A stretch of DNA of 64,000 nucleotides from Argyresthia goedartella (GCA_949825045.1 OX463829.1:22538715-22602714); one strand, 5' to 3'; numbered from the stretch's first letter, positions 1-12,550 are shown. A program made the numbers and translations. The notes: generated from the letters alone by a model not told the origin.

Positions 1-1867
1 ATGAAATTAAGAAATTTTGGAAATAAAGTATTAATTAAAAATCTTTAATTGATGATTAAAACATCACTAATTTTTGATGAAACAAAGCCTGAACTTTATT
101 CCTAATTATGATGTATCTACTTGTGGAAACAACATGAAAATCGGTTCCGTAGTTTTGATGTTGTCCTCGAACAAACAGGCAAACAGACAGAAAATAAATC
201 AATAATAAACAGATTTGTCTTTTAAGGCTTTCAAAGCATTAGTTATTCGTCTAATTTTTTTATTATTTTCAATTTACAGACACAGCGGTTCTACTTTTTT
301 AATAAATGTATGTTGATTGACCCGACTGCAGCGCAGCGGAAAAGACGAGGAATGTGTTTGATATTTATATTTATTTATTCAATATTATATAAATTCTATA
401 AAGTATTTTTTCAAAATTTTAGAAACAGTTTTTACGAAAGGCAAGATGCCAAATCGTTATCATAGCACTGTCTATACAACGCCTATTAATATATTATATA
501 TTATTTATATTTATATGTATGTATGTATGTATGTACGTTTGCTCCCGTGTCCCCTCGTAACTACACAACGGCTCAACCGATTTTGATACATGATACGCCA
601 TTGGATTAGTTTTGAAAAAAAAAATGCGGCATCTATGCACTTTAATATGCGGGCTAAAAATTATTCTAATACAGTGGATTCAGCTTGCATTTAAATTTAA
701 TTTAATTAAACATTACCATAATAGTTTTATTGAATCTCAATAATTACTTAAGACTTATTAGCTTGTTTCGTACTTTTCAATGTACCACAGTTGGGTTTTC
801 AGTTTTTTTAATGTCGTGAAATAAAATGATTTATATCCCAGATACTGTAATACTATACAGTAATATCGAACAGCTTTCTCTCATCTGAGAGTAATATTAA
901 CTGTCATAAAACTACTTATTAGTATACTAAGTCTTCAAGACGCCACTTTTACGTAGCAAAGTTTACGATCTACAAGCACTCCACGTGGCAGGTCGTAGCA
1001 GCTCTGAGCATTATCGTAGCAGATTGTTTTAAGTTTGACTGCTACGAAAGATTTTATGAGTAAATCAGTCAAGATACTGATTTTGAACTTTCAAGCAAAA
1101 TTATTTTGCGATATTACTGCTCCGGTATTTTACGAGTGTGCTTAAAGTGATATTTTAAGGTTTTTAGAGCCAATGACATGAACCAAAGGTTGTGTAAATT
1201 CTGAGTAATACTCGTATCTACTCAGAAGTTATTATGTCTTGTTTTAAAGTTGTTCATCCTTTTTAACCCTCTGGAATATCAGGCATTTAGTTATTTACTC
1301 GGTACAGATAAAAATTTAATATCCGATGCAGATCACCGCACTCTCAGAGGAGCAAAATTCTTATATCAAAGTGTCTTGAAAATAACATTTCATGGAAACT
1401 AAAACGGTAAAACAACCTCCTCAAGTAAGAGTCAAAGGAGTAAAGGCAATTTACTCTGGCTTTGTAAGTGTACACGAAGAAATGATATTTTGCATTATTT
1501 TAAAGTCAGGGTTTAAAGTGGGTGCGCAATTCCAGATACTACGCTGTCTGTTCACTTACATTAAGTGACTTGCATCAGAGTTAATGCTTCTATACCCAAA
1601 ACATGCAAATTAGTTACCAAATTTTTAGTATTTCATCCAATACCTTCATAAAACACGTGTAATCTCACAATATTTTATCCTGCTGACAGTTTTACTGGTA
1701 CACATGCCCGATTGAAAGTTAATCCTGTAATACTTCTAAACTCAGTTTTATCACGCACGGTTTCGCCACAAGTGTCCCTCAGTCCTTGGTAGCCCAAATG
1801 TATTTTCAATTAAGATTAATTTGGTGGAGTGTATGTACCCAATACTAAAACTATACCTTTAATCAGG
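1..1867. other. AT-rich non-coding stretch
   Basis: No open frame of convincing length, splice-bounded exon or recognisable transposon protein was seen. A short stretch near 545-600 (reading ACGGCTCAACCGATTTTGAT) resembles the tails of insect RTE/SINE-type repeats but is too short to assign. The rest looks like intron or intergenic DNA. Confidence 0.5.
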
Positions 1868-1978
1868 TTTATTAATTAAATATTCTACATAAAAATAGGT
1901 GAAACATACACTTAAAGATAATGATATCTATAAGTTTATGTTTCACCTATTTTCTATGTAGAATATTTAATGAATAAA
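1868..1978. repeat. imperfect foldback (about 45-bp arms)
   Basis: Positions 1868-1911 and 1933-1978 are imperfect reverse complements of each other around a ~20-bp loop. A third partial copy of the outer arm follows at about 1987-2016 in direct orientation. This is the structure of a small foldback or MITE-like repeat. No coding content. Confidence 0.6.
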
Positions 1979-1986
1979 CATAATCA

Positions 1987-2565
1987 GGTTTATTCATTGA
2001 ATATTCTACATGAAAATAATAAAAAAATAATTACCGACTATCTAAAATAACAATCAATAATTCAAACTAACGGCGACGGTATTTTGTAATGATAAAATGA
2101 TAAATATTTCTGACGATTTACATTAAGGCGATACCTCGTCCGTGCAAAGGTCCCCGTTACTCCAGGCGGAAAGACCCGCAGTGTGAGAGGGACGGAATCG
2201 AAAAAAAATTACATGAAAACAACAGAATAATTGTTTAAAAATAAACTACTCTATTTTGTTAAAAAGTTTTTTCAGGAGATTTTGCGAATACATAATATCT
2301 ACATTTTGAACGCAGTTCCACAATGAAATTAGTTAGGATTTCAGAATTACAGGAAAAAATAATATAATTTAGAGGTGTTGTCGTAAGTAAATTCTATCGA
2401 GAAAATTTCATCCAATCGCGTTTTTGTTTTGGTGAAAATCTTAATCAAATACTCAATAAACGTTAACCCAAAAATCAAATCTGTAGATGACTTCATGGTG
2501 GAGTAAATGGATTCGAAAAAAACCCCATTTTATTTTCGTAGCACCTTAATTGTATCAATTCAAAT
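1987..2565. other. non-coding stretch
   Basis: Apart from the partial foldback arm at its start, I recognise nothing here. It is AT-rich with no long open frame. Confidence 0.5.
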
Positions 2566-2826
2566 ATTAATAATAATAATAATAATACCTTGGACACTAT
2601 TTACACACATTGATCTAGCCCCAAACTAAGATTCCCTGTATCTTGGGTACCAGACAACGATACACGTACTTATATAGATAAATATTATACTTAGATAGAT
2701 AAACAACCATGACTAGGGTACAAATATACGTTCTCATCAAACAAATATTTGCCCCCACCGGGACTCAAACCCGGGACCCTTGGCTTCGTAGGCAGGACCA
2801 CTGCCGACTCGGCCATTCGGGTCGTC
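2566..2826 (-). mobile_element. tRNA-derived SINE, family 1, copy 1
   Basis: Read on the minus strand, the element starts GACGACCCGAATGGCCGAG, an A-box-like tRNA head. It continues through a B-box-like CCGGGTTTGAGTCCCGG and ends GTCCAAGGTATTATTATT with a (TTA)n tail. Two further copies lie at 21146-21354 (minus, head-truncated) and 55102-55364 (plus, complete). The tRNA-like head contains the internal RNA polymerase III promoter boxes typical of SINEs. The ~260-bp length equals the intact copy. It encodes no protein and would depend on a LINE for mobilisation. Confidence 0.85.
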
Positions 2827-4152
2827 GAATAATCGTTTAATTACTTCTTTAATCAATTTTTAGATCGAAACGTCAATTCGGGAACTCGTCCCATAGACGT
2901 AAATACCATTTAACACATCAAAGTGTTAAAAAACAAAGTTTTTTTAATTAAGATTAACCAGTAATCCTTAAATAGGTAGTCTAGTAAGGAAGTAATTTCG
3001 GGTAGAATGAAACGGGGCTCAAGTTCAGGGGATTGTAACCTAATTTATAGCTCCCAGAATTCCCTGAAACATAAAAAAAAACACCAGCACCATCCCCGTG
3101 TTCTATGACTTGGTACTACTAACTTCCTAGCGCTTAGTATGAAAACTCAGCTGTCCCTCCTTTTTGGCGTGACCCGTTGAAGTGACCCCTGCAAAGGACA
3201 CAGCCGAGCGTTGCGAGAGCAGTAGACGCATCCTATTTTGGTCCTTCGAGCATTATTTATTTAATGCCATATATTTTTATCTTATTTTTTTATCTTTCGT
3301 TACATTCAGTTCAGCACCTATTAACGACCGTTTGAGAAAATTGTTAGGAAAAACAAAATTCGTTCGCTAACGGCACCTATTTTTTTAGATTTAAACTGTT
3401 TGCAAGTTTGATTACTCTGGATTAAATTATGAACATAAAAATTATTTGTCAAATAAACAGTGGTAACAATTTTTATCGACACAGCAAGTTTAAAATTCGA
3501 GTACCATTCCTATTTCATATTCGTTTCGCAGTCCTTACACATACTGATACTCTGATATAAACATATCGAGATGACATTAAAATTCGCAAGTCATTAGTGT
3601 AACGTACAAAATCATGATCTATCTTCTGTTAACTCGAAGGCGTCGTTGCCGAACGCATTTGAGAAATATTGGAACGCGTCCATTCAGAGACGCGTTCTGT
3701 TTCACGTAGCACAAACATTTGTTATTGCGATATTAAAACGATATATGATGTAAAATCAATTGAAACATAGATACATACAAATTAAAAGTAATAAAGAGAT
3801 ACAACTACAAAAGAACTTAAATGATAGCAAAATAATAAAAACAAAAAAAACATTTAAATGTTCTTACAAAAAACAAAAAAGAAGAAATTAGGTAGGTCTG
3901 TAGGCACTGACGCGGAAAGGTCAAAGCTTTGCTCATCATCAAAAATTGCTCATTAAGAGCAGCATTGGTTTTCAGCCCTTACCTAGGAGACGTGGAGACA
4001 GACGTAGCGGTTACATCCGAATGTGAATGTGAATGAAAAAAAAGGGTCAGAAAGAGATATATGCTTACAAATGTTTAAAGATGTGGAAATAAATAAATAT
4101 ATTGCATATGAATATGTTTCAATACAAAATATATATGAAGATTATGTATATA
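2827..4152. other. unassigned AT-rich region
   Basis: No supported gene. Around 3140-3260 the base composition is less AT-rich and includes TTTTGGTCCTTCGAGC, which resembles the primer-binding/leader region of some LTR retrotransposons. No LTR or gag could be recognised next to it, so it is left unassigned. Confidence 0.4.
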
Positions 4153-4634
4153 TGTCACCGTAAGATAGTCAAAACCATTAGTTGATAAACTAAGGCGTTA
4201 GTTGATCAACTATCGTCAGATAGTAAACCCGACCGACCGTTTCTTTTGTTATTACATAAATAATAATAAAAAATATTCTTTTTAATATAGTGTAATCTTC
4301 ATCAAAAAGATTATAAATAGAAATTAAATTAAAATCATTGATTATTGTATAAAATAATAAACGAACAGTATAAAATACATGTCAACCTAACACGAAGACT
4401 ATTCGGGGGGCTTCGCTGCGCTCGCCCCCTCTAGTTTTTACCTAAGCTACCACAGTATCTGCCCTGGTATTTCGTTGCAATTCAAGTTTAAACCAGTTTA
4501 ATATTTAACGGTTTTAACCGTTAGTTTATCAACTAACTCGTCATATAGTAAGCAGTACGCTACAGTTACCATCTGTCTATAGTTGACCAACTAATGAGAA
4601 AAAAAACGTTAGTTTTGACAATCTTACGGTGACA
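4153..4634 (+). mobile_element. TIR element with conserved core, copy A
   Basis: The ends are 23-bp terminal inverted repeats with one mismatch (4153-4175 and 4612-4634), beginning TGTCACCGTAAGAT. Inside them lie palindromic units such as TTAGTTGATCAACTA and an inverted counterpart near 4525-4545. The middle (about 4378-4480) carries a core shared with three other loci in this window: TCAACCTAACACGAAG, then a G-run/CTTCGCT hairpin region, then CCTAAGCTACCACAGTAT. No coding capacity, so it would be a non-autonomous element. The transposase family is unknown, and no clear target-site duplication was seen beyond AT-rich flanks. Confidence 0.75.
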
Positions 4635-4749
4635 AATATAAGTATATTATTTAATTATATGATAAAGAAAATGTGAATAGCAGAATAGGTGTAGTGTGAA
4701 TATGAATACTAAAATAATAAAATATCTAACTAAAAATAAATAAAAATGG

Positions 4750-5480
4750 CAGAGGTAGCCCGGCTATCCATTGTTGGAGAAATTCCTAGTTTGTTTTTGA
4801 ATCAGATGCGACTTCATATGTGTTTTGAAGGTGTATTTGGAGGTCAGATTTCTTATAAGAAATATCATTCCAACATTTGGTAGCTAGGAAGCGGAAGCTA
4901 CCTCTAAATGCGACTGTGCGGTGAATATGACCTTCAAGAGGTGCACGTATATCCCTCATGCCATATCCGGGGTGAGATGTTGACACCTTTAACTTTAGGA
5001 GCAGGTACTCAGGTTTTTTATACTTGATGACATCAAATACTAGACTGGAAAGGTGTAAGTGCCATTTTGAGCATTCCAGCAGAGTTTAAGTTTGGGGTGA
5101 TATGACTACGGGTGTTACATCAAAGCAAAACCCATTTTGTATGCGCTGCATTAAAAGCTAAGTCTTGGAAAGAAGACGCGGACCATAAACTATATCTCCG
5201 TAGTTGAGTCGAGATATAATACAAAGAGGCCCTTTCGCAAATAAGTTACGGATTTTGTACAAAACCCTTAAACGGTACATAAAACTCTTCACTAAATTGA
5301 GGACATGAGTTTCAAATCGAGGTAAGTATCAAATATGATTCCCAGATTCCTGGCCTAGTCTCCACGCTCTACAGTCTGGTCTTCAAGGATCTATACATAA
5401 TGATCTTTAGACATAGATGTCTCATAAAATTGTTATTCTAAATTATTTGGGGACAATATCTGTCTTAGACTGTAACTGAA
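4750..5480 (-). pseudogene. LINE ORF2 C-terminal fragment (RT end)
   Basis: Translating the minus strand in shifting frames gives the C-terminal part of a non-LTR retrotransposon polymerase. In order these are a thumb-like NLGIIFDTYLDLK, then NYGDIVYGPRL, then a conserved LINE tail with RGSFRFLATKCWND and FKTHMKSHL-like residues. Several frameshifts and stops interrupt it. The catalytic RT motifs lie outside the retained part, so this is a 5'-truncated dead copy, probably of the CR1/Jockey group. Confidence 0.7.
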
Positions 5481-8299
5481 AGAGGTTGCAGGGAGAAACA
5501 GAACGTCTCTCTGAAGTGGAAGTGGGTGAGAAAAAATATGTCGCTGTCACTTGCATCTCCGCGGGGTAGTGTTGTGAGTTTATCACACAAATATTTCTCA
5601 AGCAACGCAACTGTCCACCTTTAGCCCTTTACCAACGTAACGCATCTTTCCTTCATGAAGGCGTCTTTCCCAGCCTGAGTACGTATGGAATCTCGTCTTG
5701 AGGACTCTCCTGCTTCGGTATATGTGTCACGTGGCAGTCCGCTGGCTTTCAGGTTCCTGTTTGATTCATCTTGTTATGGCAGAATGGTATTTAACCTAAT
5801 TTCATATTTTGAGTGGGGAGTACTCCAGGTGGTGGAGAACTTGAATGTAAACAAGTTATCTCATATTCACCAGGATTCAAGATTTTGGTGGTTATGGTAG
5901 GCGACCGGTAGACTTCTTCGTTGAGACGTCTGTCCTTGTCCAAGGCGGTCTACGATAGGCGGTGTTATGGACCTGTTTTACCTGAAGGCATCGGTCTATC
6001 ATGCTGATTGCAACGCGGCCCCGGGAAAACAGGAGTTTATACACAAATACAATCACTGTCCTTCACCACACTTCTTACCCAAACTTTATTTAAGGTAAAA
6101 ATCATATTTTATGTTCCACTTCTATGGAAGTCTTCAAATAGAAGACCTAATCTGTATTTTCGAGGATATAATAGTGTCACACCGTGGATCTTTTAGCTTA
6201 TAACAGAAATAAACCTATAAATTAAGTAATTATCTAAGAAGCCATTCAGTATTTGTAGGGGAAGACGTCCGCCTTTATTATTAGTGCTTAAACCTAACCA
6301 ATACTGTTACTATTGTAACTATGTTCGGCTTGTGTATGTCTCTTGCATTATATAGTGAACAATATCCGTAACAAGACTATTTCTTTCTACCTCAGACAAT
6401 CTATATTGTACGCGATGTTGAAGAAGCTTTGTTAAAATATAAATTTTGTATCCTCTCTTGTAGTGGGATACTGGCGCTCACTACATGACAACTTTCTTCG
6501 AAATCCTGTCAAACCAATCTACCCGCTCCCTACCACTGAGCTAGGCAAGCTGAAATATCTGTTACATTAATAGCAACCGTCGTCGTTGTTGATAGCTATA
6601 TACCAATAAATACAAATAAACCAGTTCTCTTTGCTTAGACATTACTTGCCTATTACATGAAGAGAGTGAAATTATTTTGCTAAACAATTAGAAAATTCAG
6701 TGCACAACCAGTTACTGTGGTTGGTACATTACATAATTTTAGAAGAGTGCCTCTAGTGTTGCTTACAATTTAGTGTTTGGTAGTTAGGAAAAATATAACC
6801 TTTTTTGCCATCGTTTTTTTCGTTTCTGATTTTAATCGTAATTTCGTACGAGAACCATGGAGATGCTCTTGTTGGTTCCTAAAAATAACTGTATTAAAAA
6901 GGAGTTAGATTAAATTATTCAGCTCGGCCTGGGTGCCGAGAATAATAAGGATGCGTATTGTATGATTTATTGTCATGATATTAGTCGGGTTAGGAATCGG
7001 TTCGAAGATATTCAATCAAATATATAAGCAAGATGATCGAACAAGCCAAGATTCGCGCTGCTTTGAATGATTATGGATATATGGGATATTTTGGCAATTA
7101 AATTTGGCTTTGATGGGGAAAATGTGCAGACCAGCAGAAGTCTGCATAATTTAAAAATATCATCATAGCAGCGTACTGAAATTGCCTAGAATAAGCCTTT
7201 GCTACGTTTGCCGGTGAATTTAAAAGTCCTTCAGTGGCTTGTTTTGTTCGCTAATCTACCGAACTACATCATTGTCATTGCGGCGATGTATCAGTACTTG
7301 CTGTCGAGCATGCGCGTTGATGCTAGTTAACTATGAAATGTTTGCTGGTTATTGATAGTAGCTAGTAGTAGATATAGCTACTGATATAGATTCTACAATA
7401 TAATAAAAAAAGGAAAGAACCATAGATAGCAAATTCGATAAAAATTTTGAATAGTGTCAGCTGTAAAAAAATAATACGAATCTTATCATGAAAATGGATG
7501 ACATTTAGGACGACTGGTTTTTAAGATTAAATTTTAGTTATCGTACTGAAAATAAAAATATATATATATGTAGATGTAAAACTTAGAAATTAACTTTTAA
7601 ACACTTAAAACTTTTACACGAATTATGGACTCCTGAATCTGTAAGAAAATTTGCCTATTACCCAATATTTTATAAGTATAAAAATAGGCATTAGCAGAAT
7701 GGAAAAAAGCATCTCCGGCTATCCTTCTTGGAATTTTAAGACTTCTGTAGTGGTTAGGCATAAATACAGAAAATCTTATTTTTACGCCGGAGAGTACTGA
7801 CTCGTAGAGGAAAACACGATTTTTTCCTCAATTACCTAGTAAATCATGTAACTGAAATGCTCGTTGTCCAGTAAACGTCAGCTTTATGTAATAAAAGTTT
7901 TATTTCTTAGCTTTATGCTACCTAAGCAAGGCTCAATAATAAGAACTTGCGTCACAGCAGAGCTAATAAAGCCAGAATATCCGAGCGATACTTCTCGCTG
8001 AAGCATTCATCAGCGAAATGCGTCACATACACAGACCATTGTACACACACACACATATAATCTCACCGCGGGCCCTTTAGCATGCCTCTGGCAGCCAGTT
8101 ACAGAAACTATCTTTAAATTTTAAAGCCATGCAAAACGCTAATGGCGTTTCGATTCCATAACATTTAGTTTTATGATAAGTTATTTCTGAGTGCATAATG
8201 TCCATGACATGTACCATCGCAGATGTTTGAAAGGACAATGGTCAAGGAAGTATGAAAATAAAACCAACACTGAACAGATACAGGATGTTGCTTAAAACT
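5481..8299. other. unassigned region
   Basis: Several short open frames occur (for example 5685-5900 and 6008-6196 on plus) but none shows a recognisable domain, codon structure or splice context. A small hairpin (CTCGGCCTGGGTGCCGAG) lies near 6922. I see no supportable gene. Confidence 0.45.
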
Positions 8300-9007
8300 A
8301 CGGTGATATTAGGTGATGAAAATATATGATATCATCACCATCAAATTCGGTGGCTAAATGTGTGATGTTGCTCTCTGTATTTCATGAGGGGTGATTTTTT
8401 TATCTTTTAGATATGGTTGACCTAGGTAGCTCTGACGATCTAAATACGTTATTTACTCGTTTTATTACAATCAAGCTTAGCAAAACTGAGAGAAAAAAAT
8501 ATATTACTATTATGGTTAGAGAGTTGAAATTTTCACAGATGATGAATTTCTGTGGCCGCTATAACAACTAATACTAAAAAACAGAATAAAATAAATATTT
8601 AAGGGGGGATCCCATGCAGCAAACGTCATTTTTTGCCGTTTTTATAGATAACGGTACGGAACCCTCCGTAAGGAAGTTCGACTCGCACTTGGCCGTTTTT
8701 TATTTTATTTCATAATCAACAGATCACAGAAACTGACTCTCAACTGAACTCAACGTAAATATAATCTTTAACATAGGGTCATAAATAAAGAAGCTAACCC
8801 CGAACATACACAACAATAAAACCTTATTTTAGTCTCTAAAAGTGCTACAGGGCTACAATAGCGTATTTATAACTTCCGGTACATCTAAATCTAAAACATT
8901 CTTTGCATAAAAATATTACCCCTGTTAAAAAAATGCAATATCACACATTCAGCCACCGAATTTGAAGGTGATGATATCATACATATTCATCACTTAGTAT
9001 CATCATA
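8300..9007. mobile_element. TIR element with about 57-70-bp terminal inverted repeats
   Basis: Positions 8314-8370 and 8936-8992 are reverse complements with about five mismatches in 57, including the shared TATGATATCATCACC and CAAATTCGGTGGCT. Weaker pairing extends outward to roughly 8300 and 9007. The interior has no transposase frame and contains a minus-strand RTE-type tail (8480-8702). This fits a non-autonomous DNA transposon later hit by a retroelement fragment. Confidence 0.7.
8480..8702 (-). mobile_element. RTE-type LINE tail, minus-strand fragment
   Basis: The reverse complement begins near ACGGCCAAGTGCGAGTCG and runs through GAGGGTTCCGTACC, a TTGTTATAGCGGCCACAG segment and TGTGAAAATTTCAACTCTCT. 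It matches the order of the plus-strand copies at 9748-10152 and 13545-13979. The final microsatellite and ACGGAACCCTAAAAA end are missing. It is nested inside the TIR element at 8300-9007. Confidence 0.7.
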
Positions 9008-9197
9008 ATTTTGCTTGGGTATGTTTGCCCACTATCCTCTGCCAAGGCGCGTTTTAGCCTATCTAAGCGCGGCCTGTGATGCGCGTCTTGATGCCGTCCG
9101 CTATTGGTCACGCGGATGGTCGCACGCGCGTTGCTTACTGACTTTGTCATCCACTGTCGGGCAAATAAACTACACCACCTATTTAAGTCTTTAAAAA

Positions 9198-10469
9198 ATG
9201 TCTACTCTTAAAAGAGGCAGGCCTTTAAGGGGTCAAAGTAGAGAAATTGTATGTAATGTTTGTCAGTTCATTCGTGACGAAGCCCAGCTTGCTAAAAATC
9301 GCTACTAAGAATAATATTACTGAGACAAATAAAAAAATATCGGTACGAGGAAAGAAACATTGTTCACGGCGATGAAACCTATGTACATACTACACACACT
9401 AAATAAAGTACATGGGCAGATGAAAGTAGAAAAGGTTTAAAAACCTATTTCAAAAGGACAGCGACTCATAATTGTTAATGCTGTGGTTCAAATAGATTAG
9501 TGCCTGGTGGTTTATAAATATATAAATCATCGCAGTCGACTGTGGACCCCCATAATTAAATGAACACCGATAATTATGAAAGTGGGTAAAACACAGCTTA
9601 TCCCCAATCTTCCGCCATAGTTAGTTTTTGTAATATACAACGCAGCATACCACAATACCCTAAAAGAAAAGGCACCAAATTCTAACAAGAAAAACAAGAA
9701 AATGCTATGATCTGGCTCTGTTAAACCAGAACTATATTACAATAAAGAAGGAAAAAAACCAGTCAAGTGCGAGTCTAAATCGCGCACGAAGGGTTCCGTA
9801 CCACCGTTCAATGGAAGCGATGGTGTGGAGTGAATAGTTTGGATTTTACACAGCAAAATATTGTTTACAAAGTTATTGGTGCGGTTTCTTTCACACTCCA
9901 TGTACGTAACCAGGTGCATCCATAAGTTTGTATGTGGTATTGAAAGAATTGTTGTATGGGAGCCCCCTTAAATATTTCTTTTATCCTGTTTTTTAGTATT
10001 TGTTGTTATAGCGGCAACAGAAATACATAATCTGTAAAAATTTCAACTCTCTAGCTAGCTAGGTTCTTGAGATACAGCCTGGTGACAGACGGACGGACAG
10101 CGAAGTCTTAGTAATAGGGTTCCGTTCTTACCCGTTGGGCACGGAACCCTAAAAAGACTATTAGAGTATTCCATAGATAACATAATAGAGGAAAATGGAC
10201 ACAAAGTTTTGAGGTTGCCACCCTACCGTCCATACTTTAACCCCATTGAAAATATTTGGGCACGATTTAAAGAGCATGTTAACACAACTGAATGTCACCC
10301 AAATAATGCAGCTTTTGGAAGTTTTTTTTCTTCATTTGATGTAGAAGCTTGACATTGTGTGGTTTATCATGTTATAAAATGTTTATACGATTACGAGTTT
10401 ATGACACTGGAGGCAGCTATTGATGATCGCCTGGACCAATTCATCATTAATGCTGGTGATTCATCTTAA
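9198..10469 (+). pseudogene. DDE transposase (Tc1/mariner or IS630-like), split by an insertion
   Basis: An ATG at 9198 opens an N-terminus of about 36 residues starting MSTLKRGRPLRGQSR. After frameshifts come an acidic motif DETYVHT (9377 region), then ISKGQRLIIVNA, then LIPNLPP with a following aspartate-type NAAYHNTLKEKAPN. The frame is broken at about 9748 by an RTE-type tail. It resumes after 10152 with ENGHKVLRLPPYRPYFNP and IENIWARFKEHV, the third-acid region of this family, ending at a TAA at 10467-10469. The order of motifs is that of DDE_3-type transposases. Many stops make it inactive. Terminal inverted repeats were not located. Confidence 0.75.
9748..10152 (+). mobile_element. RTE-type LINE tail inserted in transposase
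   Basis: A ~405-bp unit begins ACCAGTCAAGTGCGAGTC and contains a short GACGGACGGACAG microsatellite. It ends in GGCACGGAACCCTAAAAA. It is nearly identical to 13545-13979, differing mainly in microsatellite length. It interrupts a transposase relic whose reading continues on both sides, so it inserted after that transposon. Tails of this type with tetranucleotide repeats are known from RTE elements of Lepidoptera; the class name is taken from that knowledge, as no RT is present here. Confidence 0.75.
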
Positions 10470-11055
10470 TTTTTCTATTAATACAAATTTTACATTTATA
10501 ACGGTGATGTAATATGTATTTTAATCTTATATCTGATTTTTATGTTACCTACTCTCAGTAATAAAACAGGGATCCAAAAAGGGGTCTGTTTCATTGCCAT
10601 GAAGTGTACAAGTTAGTAAGAGCGAGATAGCATAAAATTGTGTTGTTGTTATATTTGAAAATTAAACATAAAGCAAAGGTTTATATTTCAATGCTTTTCA
10701 CGTTCGGTTCTTGTCGGCATCAGGTTGCACTATTCTGCACGAACGAGTATAGCCGATGCGACGTATAAAAGTGGAACTATTTGTACGCCTAATAATACGC
10801 CTTGACGTTTTGCGGGGCTTTAAAATTTAAAGATCGATTCTGCATCTCAGTGTTAGAGTGATGTAATTTAAAAATATATCAAACAGATGCAAAAAAAACG
10901 ATTGCATATTAATATCTGATAACGTATGACCGAAATAAAACGATTCTAAGGATATGTCTATTTGTTGAAAGAAAGAAAAAACATTTATTTGACAGGGAAC
11001 TAGACATTGAGCTCGATTGATTGTTCGTTTATTTGTGTGTGTTATCTTTATTCGA
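10470..11055. other. unassigned region
   Basis: It follows the transposase relic and probably includes the 3' end of that transposon, but no inverted terminus was found. A minus-strand open frame at 10827-11081 has no recognisable domain. Confidence 0.4.
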
Positions 11056-11335
11056 AGAGCTCCGTGGTCTAGTGGTTCCACGCTCGCTTCTCATATAGGA
11101 GATACGGGTTCGAATTTGGTGCTAAACATGCTTCTATAAGATAAGTAATTTATCTTGAGTACATTATACGGACGTTCTAACTGCGATGGAAAATACCGAG
11201 AGGAAATCTTCACAGCTGCGCCGATGGGCTAGCTCACTGTCAAACAAAATGGAGCATTGAATAACTGGCTAAAAGTGGGCACAATTATGCCTGTGTCACC
11301 CCGTATGGGAAAAGGCGTGACGCTTTATGCTATCT
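11056..11335 (+). mobile_element. tRNA-derived SINE, family 2, full-length
   Basis: The head carries an A-box-like GTGGTCTAGTGGTT (11064-11077) and a B-box-like GGGTTCGAATT (11106-11116) at tRNA-like spacing. It is followed by a body containing CTAAAAGTGGGCACAATTA and CACCCCGTATGGGAAAAGG and ending GCGTGACGC. The same body occurs in reverse at 22384-22530 and in shorter fragments near 30355-30425, 31130-31175 and 57345-57400. It is non-coding and would be transcribed by RNA polymerase III. Confidence 0.8.
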
Positions 11336-12485
11336 GAGATCGACATTCTAAATCGTTTTTTATAATATTCTTAACACACTACTCAAACTTGTGTTGAGTA
11401 CATATAATCTTTTAAAGCAAACCCGACATTCTCTACGCTTCTCTAAACACAACCAATATATAAACTAGTCGGCCATCCATTGTCCACATCACACAAGAGG
11501 TAAGACCACATCCATCTAAAGAAAAATACTGTTATTGTCACCGAGACGTCCACAGGGCGCCGGGGTTCTCCCCCTCGATTCATTGAGAGCACAGCGATAA
11601 ATGGAAAACGTGTTTAGAATCGGAACTGCCTGGGTGTCATATTTATCGTTGTGTTAAACCATTCAGTCTGTTTGCAGTTTCTTCCGATGCCTCAATTTCC
11701 TCTATTTACCCACTGTTCAAGATGTGAGCGTAAGTAGATACATTAAGTGGTAGGTTAGTTTACCCTCTCTTGCATTGATTTCACATTATGACCGATAATT
11801 TAGGCCAATAATTTTATTTATAGGCTTTGTTGAGGTAGTACTACGCTGCAATTGATATATGGTCTGATTGTTTAATACTAAAAGCCGCTTTTCACTAGGT
11901 ATTTACATAAAATGAGCCCGAGTAGGACATAAAGCGAAACACGGAATCATTTCAATATGGCCATGAGATAATCGAGACAATGTTATTATAATAAATAGTA
12001 ATAGTAAGAATACCTCTAAGTACTCGTAGTTTTTAGCAACGTACTTGTAGAATATGATATAAAATGTAAAGTCCTTTGACAAACTTTTAAACAGAATATT
12101 AAATTATCCATCAACGAACAGGAACTTTGAGTTCTTCGCTAAAGGCACTTTCCCACTTGTACAGAAAAGTCGACTTATAGATAGTTGATACTTTTTTATT
12201 TATAGAACTGAACTGAAGTAACCTACTTTTATTATTTTGCCTCGTCTATTAAGAAAATAATATGATTTTCTTTGAATTTATTACTGTGCAATTACAGTAG
12301 GAGGTTTTCCGACGGATAATTAAAAACATGCAATATTTCTGAAAGCTGTGACATTGCGTGGATTTTTAATGGTCGTAATCATAGAGTAATAATATAAAGA
12401 AGAGTGTCCATCGCCATACAAAGCACCGTACATCGAAAAATAGATCATTTGTTACAACCGAGATGTCGCTCATAGAATTTTTTCA
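11336..12485. other. non-coding stretch
   Basis: AT-rich; no supported gene or element boundary was seen. Confidence 0.45.
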
Positions 12486-12489
12486 TCAC

Positions 12490-12550
12490 TACAATCTCAA
12501 TGCTAATTGGCAAGACTTACAAGCGGTTGATCGTGGTTCGATCCCCAGTG
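12490..12550 (+). repeat. possible SINE head relic
   Basis: The stretch ends with a B-box-like GTGGTTCGATCCCCAG and is followed by (TTTTTA)n-like sequence. The A box is not convincing, so this is a weak call. Confidence 0.3.

Noticed and set aside
2740..2826. Functional tRNA gene (reverse)
   Set aside because: The same tRNA-like head occurs in three dispersed copies with identical tails; it is a SINE.
3225..3260. LTR retrotransposon primer-binding site (TTTTGGTCCTTCGAGC)
   Set aside because: Suggestive wording only. No LTR terminus, gag or second LTR could be found next to it.
11056..11130. Functional tRNA gene
   Set aside because: A and B boxes are present but the acceptor stem does not close and a SINE body follows, so it is a SINE head.
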